DNA of 64,000 nt from Bordetella bronchialis (GCF_001676705.1 NZ_CP016170.1:1550001-1614000), one strand, 5' to 3'. Shown: positions 8,405 to 16,754, counted from the first letter of the stretch. Notes: a model not told the origin generated them from the sequence alone. Program-made: numbers and translations.

Positions 8405-9919
8405 TCAGGACGGCAGCCACTCCGCGGCATGCGCGCCGTTGGGCGCGGGCGGTAGCGTCCAGGCCGCCTGCGTGCGGGAAAATCGCGCCACCGGCGGCAG
8501 CTGTTCCAGGATGCCGTACGCCGACGGCCGCGTCTCCAGTACCGGCGTCAAGGTCTCGGCGAAGTGGCGGCGCGGCCGGTCCGGGTCGAAGCCCGGGTCC
8601 AGCCCCAACTCCTGCACCCACATGGACGTCCGCGCCAGGGAAACCTTTACGTGATAGCTGCCGCCTTCGCGCGCGCGCCGGATCAGCGCCATCATGACGC
8701 CGGCCGCGCCCAGATAACCGGTCAGGTAGTCGTTCAGCAGATAAGTGGGCACGACGCGGGGGCTGCCCGTGCCGCCTTCGGCCACCGAGACGCCGCTGAT
8801 CGCCTGGCCCAGCTGTTCGAAGCCGCCGCGATCGCCCCACGGACCCGTATCGCCGAAGCAGCTGACGCTGACGTAGACGACGCCGGGACGGATATGGGCG
8901 GCATCCTCGGCGGCAAGTCCGCGGCGCGCCATGCTGCCCGGGCGCCACGATTGCACCACTACGTCGGCGCCCGCCATCAGCGACCGCGCGCGCTGCAGGT
9001 CCACCTGCCGGTCCAGGTCCAGGAAGGCCGATCGCTTGCCGATGTTGGTGTCCACGGTCTGGCGGAAGGGGTCCTGCAGGGTGGGAGACGTGATACGCAA
9101 CACATCGGCGCCGTGTTCGGCCAGCGAGCGCGCGACGATGGGGCCGGCGATCACGTGGCCCAGGTCCAGCACTCGCAGGCCCTGCAAAGCGCGCGGGCCG
9201 GCGCCCGTGGCGGGCCCGCCGGCGCCTGGCGCCGCGGCTCCCGGCCATGCTTGCAATGGCGCGGCGGCCGCCGCGCGCGCCGCCGCGAAGCCCGGCCCTT
9301 CCGCCGGACTGTCGCCTATCTTCTCGACCTGGATGACCGGCAGGCCCGCAAGCAGCGCGCCTTGCGGATGCGCCAGCCATTCCTCGCGGGACCGCGCATA
9401 AATCCCGGGAAGCTTGTGCCGGGCGAAAGTGTCTTCCAGTTCGTCGCCTTCGCGGCGGCCGATCGCGGCTGCCAGGGCCGCGCCGGTGTTCGCGCATTGC
9501 AGCACGTCCAGCACACCGTCGCGCAGGTGCGGGTAAGAGCCGATGGGAAAGAACCAGCGGCCGTCGGCGGTCCGGTAGAAATCCGCCTTGAGTTCGGTCA
9601 GCAGCGACAACGCGGGCAGGGCGTAGCCGCTCTGGGTCTGGAAGTGTCCGGGATTCAGCGCGCAGGCCGCCTGCATCCAATCGATGGCCACGCTTTGATG
9701 CTGGCCGGTGGCCATGCGCCACCATTGCTCCACGCCCAGCGCATAGACGCCGATGGCGCTGGCCGAGGCCAGCGTGAGTTTGTGCGGGGTATCGAAGGCC
9801 GGGGCCGTGCCGAAGAAGCGCAGGCGCGCGGCGGCATCGGCGTCCAGCGTCCGGTGCGGCGCGGACAAGGCGGAAATGGCACGGACGGCCTCGTCGGCCA
9901 GCGGAAGGATGGGGGGCAT
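8405..9919 (-). CDS. CaiB/BaiF family III CoA transferase (two-part form)
   Basis: A 504-aa enzyme predicted to move CoA between carboxylic acids. The typical CaiB Rossmann start (LRVLDLGHVIAGPIVAR, then EHGADVLRI) occurs only near residue 235. The first 210 residues form a CaiB small-domain-like module (ADFYRTADGRWFFPIG, then VIQVEKIGDSPAEGP). This N-terminal extension followed by a complete core matches a two-domain form annotated in Burkholderiales. The C-terminal part carries FLDLDRQVDL and YVSVSCFGDTGPW. The ATG at 9919 has only a weak GAG SD. It is divergent from the LysR gene and probably under its control. Confidence 0.9.
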   Translation of the reverse strand: MPPILPLADEAVRAISALSAPHRTLDADAAARLRFFGTAPAFDTPHKLTLASASAIGVYALGVEQWWRMATGQHQSVAIDWMQAACALNPGHFQTQSGYALPALSLLTELKADFYRTADGRWFFPIGSYPHLRDGVLDVLQCANTGAALAAAIGRREGDELEDTFARHKLPGIYARSREEWLAHPQGALLAGLPVIQVEKIGDSPAEGPGFAAARAAAAAPLQAWPGAAAPGAGGPATGAGPRALQGLRVLDLGHVIAGPIVARSLAEHGADVLRITSPTLQDPFRQTVDTNIGKRSAFLDLDRQVDLQRARSLMAGADVVVQSWRPGSMARRGLAAEDAAHIRPGVVYVSVSCFGDTGPWGDRGGFEQLGQAISGVSVAEGGTGSPRVVPTYLLNDYLTGYLGAAGVMMALIRRAREGGSYHVKVSLARTSMWVQELGLDPGFDPDRPRRHFAETLTPVLETRPSAYGILEQLPPVARFSRTQAAWTLPPAPNGAHAAEWLPS

Positions 9920-9950
9920 GGCGGCTCTTTCGCAACGGGTCGGGACCGAA

Positions 9951-9980
9951 AGTCTAGGACCGGCGATTGCGCGCGTCCAA
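9951..9980 (-). promoter_or_regulatory. Candidate sigma-70 promoter for the CoA transferase/Bug operon
   Basis: Read on the minus strand, a -35 TTGGAC is separated by 18 nt from a -10 TAGACT, 31 nt before the ATG of the CoA transferase. The match is moderate and was found by eye. Confidence 0.4.
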
Positions 9981-10001
9981 TATATAATTTCGCGCGCTGT
10001 G

Positions 10002-10016
10002 AGACACGACGTGTCT
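10002..10016. promoter_or_regulatory. Palindromic operator candidate between divergent CaiB and LysR genes
   Basis: AGACAC-GAC-GTGTCT is a perfect 6-bp inverted repeat around a 3-bp centre, with further near-symmetry outside. It lies 75 nt upstream of the LysR start and about 20 nt upstream of the candidate -35 of the divergent operon. That is where a LysR activator would bind. A TATAAT-like hexamer at 9983-9988 may serve the LysR gene. Confidence 0.5.
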
Positions 10017-10090
10017 TAAAAGCCGGGGGCATTCGCCGCCCCCGTCCGTGCATATCCCGTGCTGTCCGCAAGTCTTGCCGGAGTCCGGCC

Positions 10091-10996
10091 ATGTTGAACG
10101 CCAAGCTGCTGCGGCAATTCATCGCCGTCGCCGAAGAACTGCATTACGGCCGCGCCGCGCAGCGTGTGGGGATCGCGCAGTCGCCGCTCAGCCAGGCGAT
10201 CCAGCGGCTGGAGGCGCATGTCGGCACGCCGCTGTTCCTGCGCAACAAGCGCTCGGTGTCGCTGACGCCGGCCGGCCGCGTGTTCCTGGAAGAAGCCCAC
10301 CAATGGCTGCGATACGAACGCATCGCGGTGGAGCGCGCCCAGCACGCGGCCGGTGGCGAGATCGGCCAGCTATCCATCGGATTCATCGGCAGCGCCGGCT
10401 ACGGCTTCATGCCGGAGCTGATCGGCCGCTTCCGCGAGCGCTATCCGCAGGTCAGCCTGCGCGTGGTGGAGATGACCACCAAGGACCAGCTCGAGCAGCT
10501 CAAGGGTCGTTCCCTGGACGTCGGCATGCTGCGCACGCCGCTGCCGCAGGAAGGGGCGATGATCCGGACGCGGCTCTACCAATACGACCGCCTGATGGCC
10601 GCGCTGCCCATGCAGCACCCGCTGGCGGGCCGCAAACGCATTGCCCTGCGTCAATTGGCGGGTGACTCCTTCGTGGCCTTCTCGCGCGACAAGGTGCCCG
10701 CCGCGCACGCGCAATTGATATCCGCCTGCGCCACGGCGGGTTTCCATCCCCGTATCGAACAGGAATGCGCGCAGGTCGCCAGCGTGGTCTGCCTGGTCGC
10801 GGCGGGGCTGTCGGTCGCGCTGATACCCAGCAACCTGGCCTCGCTCATCCACCCCAAGGTGCGCTACATCCCGCTGTCGGACGACACGGCCTATCTGCGC
10901 CAGGAGATCTCGCTGGCCTGGCGGCGCGATGACGACAACCCGGCGCTGGCGTCCTTCCTGGAGGCCGCTCGGCCGCTGTCCGTGTCGGCACGCTAG
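10091..10996 (+). CDS. LysR-family transcriptional regulator
   Basis: A 301-aa regulator with an N-terminal winged HTH (LHYGRAAQRVGIAQSPLSQ, then IQRLEAHVGTPLF) and a LysR substrate-binding domain from about residue 90 (IGFIGSAGYGFMPELIGRF). It is divergent from the CoA transferase/Bug operon with a 171-bp shared control region containing a palindrome. The classical expectation is that it activates the neighbouring operon in response to the substrate or its CoA ester. Confidence 0.95.
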   Translation: MLNAKLLRQFIAVAEELHYGRAAQRVGIAQSPLSQAIQRLEAHVGTPLFLRNKRSVSLTPAGRVFLEEAHQWLRYERIAVERAQHAAGGEIGQLSIGFIGSAGYGFMPELIGRFRERYPQVSLRVVEMTTKDQLEQLKGRSLDVGMLRTPLPQEGAMIRTRLYQYDRLMAALPMQHPLAGRKRIALRQLAGDSFVAFSRDKVPAAHAQLISACATAGFHPRIEQECAQVASVVCLVAAGLSVALIPSNLASLIHPKVRYIPLSDDTAYLRQEISLAWRRDDDNPALASFLEAARPLSVSAR

Positions 10997-11077
10997 GGCC
11001 GCGGCGCGCCCGGGCGGGGCCTTGCCTGCCCTGGAAGCGCGCGGTCGGAATACGGGTTTTCCGCTGTCGGAAAAGGC

Positions 11078-11105
11078 GGAACGCGTCACCGCCGAATCCC
11101 ACCTA
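11078..11105 (+). promoter_or_regulatory. Candidate Hrp box (HrpL/BtrS-type ECF sigma promoter)
   Basis: GGAACG at 11078-11083 is followed after 15 nt by CCACCTA at 11099-11105. The known HrpL consensus is GGAACC-N15/16-CCACNNA, so 12 of 13 positions, including the whole -10 part, agree with correct spacing. The first start codon is 49 nt downstream. Bordetella BtrS belongs to the same ECF group and controls type III secretion genes. The match was found by eye, and chance occurrence in GC-rich DNA cannot be excluded. Confidence 0.55.
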
Positions 11106-11153
11106 CGCTCGGCAAGGGCGTCACGCCCCGCGCTACTTCATGGAGGACACCTC

Positions 11154-12443
11154 ATGCCGACAGCTGGGTCAATAGGAGGATCCGCGGATCTTCCCGTCGC
11201 GGCCGCGCATCCCGCCAGTCCGCCGCGTCCACCGGAACGCGAAACGGACGTCCTGGGTGGAATGCTGACCGCCACCGTCTTCCCGACCGTCAAGCCCCAT
11301 CGCCAACGCGTCATGGACATCCTCGCGGTCATCGGCGGCACGCAGATCGGGCGCGAACTTCTCCACGATTTCGGCAGGCTTGCCGCTCGCGGGCATGTGC
11401 CGTCCATCGATATCCTGGATCCGCGGGATGCGCTGACGCAGCAGGCAGCCAGGCAGCACTGCCTGCTCCTCAGCCAGGAAGTCCTGACGGGTGGCGCGCG
11501 CACGATAGGCGTTTCGCCCGAACTCGAACACGCACCGTGGGTATTGTTCCGGCTTACAGAGATCCGCAATACCCTGGCGCTGCGGGAACAGGGCGGGCAT
11601 TTCAGGAACCCGTCGGACGAGCCGCTTCTCGTCCGCATGGATCCGATCATGACCCGAGCGCGTTTCCAGGGCGAGGTGCACCAGCGCACGCCGGCTCGTC
11701 CTGGCGCCGGTGCGGGGGGCCAGGACGCGGACGCGGTGTCCCCGGCGGCCATGCGTCCCGCTCCACCCCCCTTGCCGCCCCGGCCGGCGCAGCCTCCAGG
11801 ACCCCCGCCCGCCGCGCAAGCGCCGTCGCTGCCGCCACGCCCCTCCCGGGACCACGCCGCGCCGGCGCCCAGCCTGTTGATACCGTCCTCCAAGCCTTCC
11901 ACGGCGCCGCATCCTTACGGCCCCGTGACCGAAAACGGCGGCGCCGCCGTTCACGAGCCGGGGGCGGGACGCGTGCGGCGCACCTTCCGATGGGTCGAAT
12001 GCCAGGCCCGCAGATGCGCGGATTTCCTGCTTCGTCGCCGCGGCACGCCCCGCGATGACCGCTACGGGCAGGCAGGCGCGCCGATACCGCACCGAAAGGC
12101 TGGGGCCGGTATCGCGCTCGACGCCGGCGTGTCCAGCCCGGCTTCCACGCTGGCCGCGGTCCCTTTCGTGACCTCGACCGGGGTCGCGGCCCCGGACTCG
12201 ACCGCGACCGCGATCGCGACCTCGGTCTCCGGCCCGATCTCGACTCCGACACCGGCCTCGATCCCGCGCCGGGGCTCGGGCGCCGCTTCCGATGCCACGG
12301 ACGCGGACCGTCCTCTTATCAAGCAGGCGCGGGAAGGCCAAAAGCCGACGCGGCACAAGCGCACGCGGTCGATATGGAACGCGGATCCGGCCAGAACCGA
12401 TAACGGCGGCTCGCGCGCCGGGACCACCCACACTCCCAGCTAA
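11154..12443 (+). CDS. Unknown effector-like protein, first of a tandem paralogous pair
   Basis: A 429-aa protein of unrecognised function. The start follows a GGAGG SD. A compact domain at about residues 33-145 carries PHRQRVMDILAVIGGTQIGR, an LSQEVLTGGARTIGV strand and SPELEHAPWVLF. The next gene shares this pattern (PHRQ..IL..I.GT..GR; GA..IGV.PE; ARFQ.E). A Pro/Ala-rich disordered linker follows, then a basic amphipathic stretch at about 273-300 (RRTFRWVECQARRCADFLL) and a Ser/Thr/Ala low-complexity tail. There is no Sec signal or membrane span. The layout (N-terminal disordered leader, small domain, disordered linker, basic helix) and the upstream Hrp-like box suggest a type III effector or regulator. 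The GT..GR plus IGV.PE pattern is distantly reminiscent of M91-type effector proteases, but no HExxH is present. Function is unknown. Confidence 0.8.
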   Translation: MPTAGSIGGSADLPVAAAHPASPPRPPERETDVLGGMLTATVFPTVKPHRQRVMDILAVIGGTQIGRELLHDFGRLAARGHVPSIDILDPRDALTQQAARQHCLLLSQEVLTGGARTIGVSPELEHAPWVLFRLTEIRNTLALREQGGHFRNPSDEPLLVRMDPIMTRARFQGEVHQRTPARPGAGAGGQDADAVSPAAMRPAPPPLPPRPAQPPGPPPAAQAPSLPPRPSRDHAAPAPSLLIPSSKPSTAPHPYGPVTENGGAAVHEPGAGRVRRTFRWVECQARRCADFLLRRRGTPRDDRYGQAGAPIPHRKAGAGIALDAGVSSPASTLAAVPFVTSTGVAAPDSTATAIATSVSGPISTPTPASIPRRGSGAASDATDADRPLIKQAREGQKPTRHKRTRSIWNADPARTDNGGSRAGTTHTPS

Positions 12444-12453
12444 AGGAGACATC

Positions 12454-13572
12454 ATGGAAGTGAATCAAGCGGTTTCTGTCAACATCGCTCCGCCTTCGTG
12501 GCCGGACGCGCACGCGCCGGCCGTTCTTCCCAAGCCGGCGAAAGACGACCTGGACGGCTGCCTGAATGTCCTATTGGCCGGATCGGTACAGCCCCATCGC
12601 CAGGCCCTGGCCGCCATCCTGCGAGCAATCGACGGCACGGCAACCGGCCGTGCGATCCTGGATTTCTTCCGGGACCTGGCCGCTCAGGACAAGCCGCTTG
12701 CCGTGAACTTGCTGGCCACGGGCGCGGCGCTGCCCGACGCGGATGCCGCCCAAGCTTTGTGGCTGCACGAGGTGGAATTAAGCGCCGGCGCGGCGCAAAT
12801 CGGCGTGCCGCCGGAAATCCAATATGCCCCTTCGGTGTTCCAGAGTCTGGTCACGCTGCGTGGCGCCATGATGGCGCAACAGTCCAGCGAGCAGGCCGAA
12901 CGGGACGCCGCCGGCCTGCAGGCGCGTTTCCAGGAAGAACTCGCCGCCTCGGACTCTATGCCCGCGGTACGCCGGGATGGCGCGGATGGCATCGACGCCA
13001 TGCGGGATCTCCAAGCGGTCACGAAAGCCTTGGACCAACTCAAAATGAAGGGCGATGTGCAGCCCCCGCCGCCCGTGCCGGCGGATCCGGTCCCCGCTCC
13101 GGCGGCGAACGGCCGCAAGCCCAGCGAGTCGTCTACCACGAGTTCCGCGGGATCCATATCGGTCACTTCGTTCGTCGCCGGCGGCCACGCCGGGCCGGCC
13201 CAGGCCGAGTTCGCCATGGGGCACACCATGGTGAATGGCGTGGCCAATGGGGCTGCGACGCCTGCGCCCAGTCGGCGCGGCAGCCAGGAAGGCCTGGCGA
13301 TGGGCCCCGGTGCATCCACCCCGTCCGCGCATGCGGCGCAAGAAGACGCCGCGGCCGCGGCCAGTACGCTCAAGCAGAAAACCGGCAAACCCAAATGGCA
13401 GCGCCGGGCCAGGGTGGTGGCCCGGCCTTTCGAGTCGATGTGGGCGGCGTTCAGCCAATGGCGTGCCGCGCGGCGCCAGCATCTTCAGCCGGCGGCCCAG
13501 ACGCCGGCCAATCCCTACCGGTCCGACAGTGCCGCTTCGTCCAGAAAACCGTCGGTGACCATGAGCGTGTAG
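12454..13572 (+). CDS. Unknown effector-like protein, second of a tandem paralogous pair
   Basis: A 372-aa paralog of the preceding protein, 10 nt downstream with an AAAGGAG SD, so the two form one bicistronic unit. The shared domain at about residues 28-145 has VQPHRQALAAILRAIDGTA, GRAILDFFRDLAA, VELSAGAAQIGVPPEI and LQARFQEELAA. Disordered Pro/Ser/Gly-rich sequence follows to about residue 310. A basic, Trp-containing amphipathic stretch at about 314-341 (WQRRARVVARPFESMW) parallels that of its partner. There is no signal peptide or transmembrane segment, and no catalytic motif is recognised. Co-expression of two diverged copies suggests they act as a pair, or as two delivered proteins with different targets. 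That is inference. Confidence 0.8.
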   Translation: MEVNQAVSVNIAPPSWPDAHAPAVLPKPAKDDLDGCLNVLLAGSVQPHRQALAAILRAIDGTATGRAILDFFRDLAAQDKPLAVNLLATGAALPDADAAQALWLHEVELSAGAAQIGVPPEIQYAPSVFQSLVTLRGAMMAQQSSEQAERDAAGLQARFQEELAASDSMPAVRRDGADGIDAMRDLQAVTKALDQLKMKGDVQPPPPVPADPVPAPAANGRKPSESSTTSSAGSISVTSFVAGGHAGPAQAEFAMGHTMVNGVANGAATPAPSRRGSQEGLAMGPGASTPSAHAAQEDAAAAASTLKQKTGKPKWQRRARVVARPFESMWAAFSQWRAARRQHLQPAAQTPANPYRSDSAASSRKPSVTMSV

Positions 13573-13603
13573 CCCGCCTCAGGTCCGTATCGCCTTCGCC
13601 GCG

Positions 13604-14467
13604 CTATGCGCGGCGGCGGCCCCCGAAGGTATTCACCAGCAGGCCCGCCATCACGAGTAGCGCGCCGCCTATCTGCGCCGGCGTCGGGATCTCGCCCAGC
13701 AGCGCGGCGGCGGCGGCCAGCCCGATCACCGGAATCAACAGCGAGAACGGCGCCACCTGCGCGGCCGGGTGGCGCGACATCAGCCACGCCCACAGGCCGT
13801 ATCCCACCAGCGTGGCAATGAAGGACAAATACACCACCGCGAACACCGATGCCCCGCTGACCGAGCCCAGGGCGGCCTGTATGCGGTCCGGTCCTTCCAG
13901 CCACCACGACAACGCGAAGAAAGGCAGCGGGGGAATCAGGCTGCCCCAGACGACCAGCCCCAGCATGTCGGCCTTGCCGGCTTTCTTGGTGGCGATATTG
14001 CCCAGCCCCCACATCAGCGCGGCGCACAAGGTCAGCACGAAGCCGATCAAGGTCATGCCGGCACCGCCTTCTTCGCCGATCAGGGCCAGCCCGCCGGCGG
14101 CGACCAGCAAGCCCACGGCGTTGTGACGGCGGAAGGGTTCCTTCAACAGCAGCGCGCCCAGCGCCACGGTAAAAAACGCCTGCGCCTGCAGCACGACGGA
14201 CGCCAGGCCTGCCGGCATGCCTACCGCCATGGCCGTGAACAGGAAAGCGAATTGCCCCAGCGAGATCGTGGCGCCGTACGCCACCAGCCAGCGCGTGGGG
14301 ATGGCGGGGCGCTTGACGAAGAACACGGCCGGAACCGCCGCAAGCAGGAATCGCAAGCCACCCAACAGCATGGGCGGTATGCCGTTCAAGCCCACTTTGA
14401 TGACGACAAAGTTCATTCCCCACACGAGAATGACGACGAAAGCCAAGGCCAGGTCCCGGGGCGACAC
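13604..14467 (-). CDS. EamA/DMT-family transporter (YdcZ/RhaT-like, 10 TM)
   Basis: A 287-aa inner-membrane protein with about ten hydrophobic helices in two EamA repeats (LVWGMNFVVIKVGL in the first; ALMWGLGNIATKKAG in the second). This is the usual layout of drug/metabolite exporters such as EamA and YdeD. The start is taken as a GTG at 14467, which has a GGAG SD 5 nt upstream; the in-frame upstream extension has no support. It converges on the effector-like pair (31 bp apart) and is divergent from the next small gene. The substrate is unknown; amino acid or metabolite efflux is the common role. Confidence 0.92.
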   Translation of the reverse strand: MSPRDLALAFVVILVWGMNFVVIKVGLNGIPPMLLGGLRFLLAAVPAVFFVKRPAIPTRWLVAYGATISLGQFAFLFTAMAVGMPAGLASVVLQAQAFFTVALGALLLKEPFRRHNAVGLLVAAGGLALIGEEGGAGMTLIGFVLTLCAALMWGLGNIATKKAGKADMLGLVVWGSLIPPLPFFALSWWLEGPDRIQAALGSVSGASVFAVVYLSFIATLVGYGLWAWLMSRHPAAQVAPFSLLIPVIGLAAAAALLGEIPTPAQIGGALLVMAGLLVNTFGGRRRA

Positions 14468-14551
14468 GACGGCTCCACGATGATCGAAAGAGCAGATTGT
14501 CCTATATTCGCTGGGCTGGCCGCGAGTGGCCATTCCGTTCGGGAGGAAGGC

Positions 14552-14806
14552 ATGCGGGACATCGAATCGTTTGAATACCGCGGCCACGCGGTGTCGATCG
14601 ACGTTCGTCCGGTGTCGGCGGAATCCGATACCGGCGTCTATCTCACCACCATCGCCGTCGCCGCCCTGGACGCCGATGGCCAGCCGGGTCCGCCGGTTCA
14701 TTTGTGCAAGCGCGCGCAGTACGTCTTCCTGGATGCGGCGTCCGCGAATGCCGCCGCGGTGTCGCGCGCGAAGGCATATATCGATGGAGCGAAAAGCACG
14801 GCATAG
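14552..14806 (+). CDS. Small hypothetical protein (84 aa)
   Basis: An unrecognised 84-aa protein with a strong GGAGGAAGG SD directly before its ATG. Its predicted form is beta-rich (EYRGHAVSIDVRPVS, YLTTIAVAALDADG) with a C-terminal helix rich in alanine (ANAAAVSRAKAYIDGA). The gene at 17247-17522 encodes a protein of similar size and strand order (a Y-[KR]-G start followed by three strands and a helix), so they may be distant paralogs. It has no signal peptide, and no function can be assigned. Confidence 0.72.
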   Translation: MRDIESFEYRGHAVSIDVRPVSAESDTGVYLTTIAVAALDADGQPGPPVHLCKRAQYVFLDAASANAAAVSRAKAYIDGAKSTA

Positions 14807-14881
14807 CGGACGGCGCGATCGCGACCGAGGCATGGCGTTTGCAGCCACGCCGGCTTTCAGGCACGACCAAAGGAGCTCGCC

Positions 14882-15094
14882 ATGAATCCGATCCAGCCCG
14901 TACGCCCCATCGGTCCCATCGATCCCGGCTTGCCCGAGAATCCCGATATCCCGCCCAAGGACCCGGTGCCCGGCCCCGGCAAGCCACCCCTCGGTGCGCC
15001 GGCTCCGCCCGAGCCCGCGCGGCCCGGGAAGGGAAAGGGGGATGATCTGCCGGTCCCGGGACCGAGCGTCCCGGATGGCGGTTGGGTGGCCTGA
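14882..15094 (+). CDS. Small proline-rich protein (70 aa)
   Basis: A 70-aa peptide with an AAAGGAG SD. Proline and glycine make up well over a third of it (RPIGPIDPGLPENPDIPP, KPPLGAPAPPEPARPGKG), so it should be disordered or form polyproline II. There is no signal peptide. It follows the 84-aa gene by 75 nt in the same direction. It could be an authentic small protein or a chance ORF, but the good SD favours translation. Confidence 0.55.
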   Translation: MNPIQPVRPIGPIDPGLPENPDIPPKDPVPGPGKPPLGAPAPPEPARPGKGKGDDLPVPGPSVPDGGWVA

Positions 15095-15183
15095 TACAGG
15101 CCTCTGACACAGGCCCCCGGTCCAAGCCCCGCCCGGACGCCGGCAGGCCCCGGACGCCCACGCCGGCGCGCGATCCGCCTGAT

Positions 15184-16278
15184 TTATTTCCCCAGCAGCT
15201 CGCCCAGCGCCCCACCCAATCCCTTGACGGCGGATCCCACGCCCTCGGCCACACCTTCCACGCTGACGCCGATCGCCTTGGTAAACCCGCCCACGATGCG
15301 GGTGGAAAGGTCGTCCGTCAGCGAAAATTTCGGGTCCTTCAGGCTGCCCTGTAGCGTGAACTCGAACGTCACTTCCCCCTTGCGATCCTCCAGCGCCGCC
15401 ATGACGGCGCGGCGCGGCAGGGAGCCCAGGGTGCCGCCGCTGAAGTCCAGATCGCGCAGCGTGGCCTTTCCTTGCGCCGCCAACTGCTGATTCTTGACGC
15501 GCGTGGTCATATCCAGGTCCATCTGGCCGGCGGTCAGCAAAGAAGGCGCGTGTTTCTGCAGGTAGGGCGCCAGCAGGCCGACGTCCGCGCCGGAGGTCGT
15601 GGTACGTACATCGGCATCGTGGCTGGGCAGGGCGACCCAGCCCTGGACGCTGACGGCGCCGCGCCGCTGCTTGCCCACCATCTGGCCCTGCAGCTTGATC
15701 TGCGTATGCTCGTCGTTGGCCGGCGCCCTGAGCGGGCCGATTTCGGCATTCACGTTCTCGAACGGCACCCGGTACGGCGGTTTGGCCACGCGCGCATCGT
15801 AGAAGTCCAGGCGGCCCTTCTCCAGCACCAGCAAGCCGACGCGGGTTTCACGCCGCGTCTCGCCGGGTGCGTCCGGGTCCTCGCCACGGGCCTGCGCCCG
15901 TTCCCGCGCGCGCTGCCGCAGGGTGGGCAGCATCTGCAGGCTGCCATCCGCCGAGCGCAGGACGGAAAGGCTGTAGTCGCTGACGACGATGCGGCGGATG
16001 TCCAGGCGGTCGGAAAGCAGGGCGCGCCAATCCGGCTCGATGGTCACGCGGGCCGCGCGCAAGGTCTGGCGCGAGGGCCAGTCCGGCGGCGCGCCGATTT
16101 CCACATCGTCCAGGACGATACGCCGCCAGCCGACGTCGATGCGCGCGGCATGGCCTTTGTCGCCCATCATGTCCTGGATACGGTTGACCACGACCCGCGA
16201 GGCGATATGCAGCCCGCCGACGACGGCCACCGCGAGCAGCAGGATGGCGATGAGGATGATTTTTGCCGGTTTTGTCAT
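15184..16278 (-). CDS. DUF748/AsmA-like membrane-anchored periplasmic protein
   Basis: A 364-aa protein with one N-terminal transmembrane segment (residues about 5-25, IILIAILLLAVAVVGGLHI) and a long periplasmic beta-rich domain. It shows the DUF748/AsmA pattern: IDVGWRRIVLDDVEIGAPP, LDIRRIVVSDYSLSV, GRLDFYDARVAKPPYRVP and a C-terminal amphipathic section. Relatives of AsmA are implicated in phospholipid transport between membranes or outer-membrane homeostasis. At 364 aa it is shorter than typical DUF748 proteins (about 1000 aa) and contains only one repeat. A Gly-rich amphipathic end (FTKAIGVSVEGVAEGVGSAV) may contact membrane. It stands alone with its own start. Confidence 0.78.
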   Translation of the reverse strand: MTKPAKIILIAILLLAVAVVGGLHIASRVVVNRIQDMMGDKGHAARIDVGWRRIVLDDVEIGAPPDWPSRQTLRAARVTIEPDWRALLSDRLDIRRIVVSDYSLSVLRSADGSLQMLPTLRQRARERAQARGEDPDAPGETRRETRVGLLVLEKGRLDFYDARVAKPPYRVPFENVNAEIGPLRAPANDEHTQIKLQGQMVGKQRRGAVSVQGWVALPSHDADVRTTTSGADVGLLAPYLQKHAPSLLTAGQMDLDMTTRVKNQQLAAQGKATLRDLDFSGGTLGSLPRRAVMAALEDRKGEVTFEFTLQGSLKDPKFSLTDDLSTRIVGGFTKAIGVSVEGVAEGVGSAVKGLGGALGELLGK

Positions 16279-16440
16279 GGGCGCTTCGTTACGTTCGTCC
16301 GGGCGGCGCCGGCACGCGGTAACGAGGACCGCGATGCCGGCCGATATACGATGATGTTGGCGTTATACGGAAAACTGGGCAAGCCGTCCGATGTACGAGT
16401 CCCGGCCCGTGGCGACCGCCGTGCTAGGATGCCCGCCGCC

Positions 16441-16477
16441 GCCGGACCGGGACGCGAGCCGCGTCCCGCGGACCGGC
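16441..16477 (+). repeat. Stable hairpin in the leader of the 82-aa gene
   Basis: GGGACGCG-AGC-CGCGTCCC at 16449-16467 is a perfect 8-bp stem with a 3-nt loop, flanked by complementary GCCGG/CCGGC at 16441-16445 and 16473-16477. It ends about 10 nt before the AGGAGG SD of the next gene. It could affect translation or transcript stability. Confidence 0.5.
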
Positions 16478-16498
16478 TAAAGATCAGGAGGATCGATC

Positions 16499-16747
16499 AT
16501 GGATACCGACGAGAAACTGGCGCTGATCGCGCAGACCATCGCTCATCAGGGCGGCCAGATCAGCGCGTTGACGGCGTCGCTGCTGTGCGTCCTGCATATC
16601 GCGCGCGGCACGCCGGGCCTGCGCGAGGCGGTGGAAACCCGCCTCGAACAGAACTATGCCGGCCTGCTTGCCCGGTCGGAAAGCCAGCAATACGTTGCCG
16701 GCTTCGAAACAATGCGCGATTCCGTCATCGCGGCGCTCAAGGCCTGA
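16499..16747 (+). CDS. Small hypothetical protein (82 aa)
   Basis: An 82-aa, largely helical protein preceded by a strong AGGAGG SD. It begins MDTDEKLALIAQTIAHQGGQ and ends ETMRDSVIAALKA. It is soluble in appearance, with neither signal peptide nor membrane span. It converges on the 78-aa gene, 7 nt away. No family recognised. Confidence 0.72.
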   Translation: MDTDEKLALIAQTIAHQGGQISALTASLLCVLHIARGTPGLREAVETRLEQNYAGLLARSESQQYVAGFETMRDSVIAALKA

Positions 16748-16754
16748 GGCCGGC

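Noticed and set aside
10929..11153. Upstream extension of the first effector-like gene
   Set aside because: The longer frame overlaps the end of the LysR gene and the sigma box. The ATG at 11154 has a good GGAGG SD.
11154..13572. HExxH zinc protease site in the effector-like pair
   Set aside because: No HExxH occurs in either protein; the corresponding helices read LTEIRNTL and LVTLRGAM.
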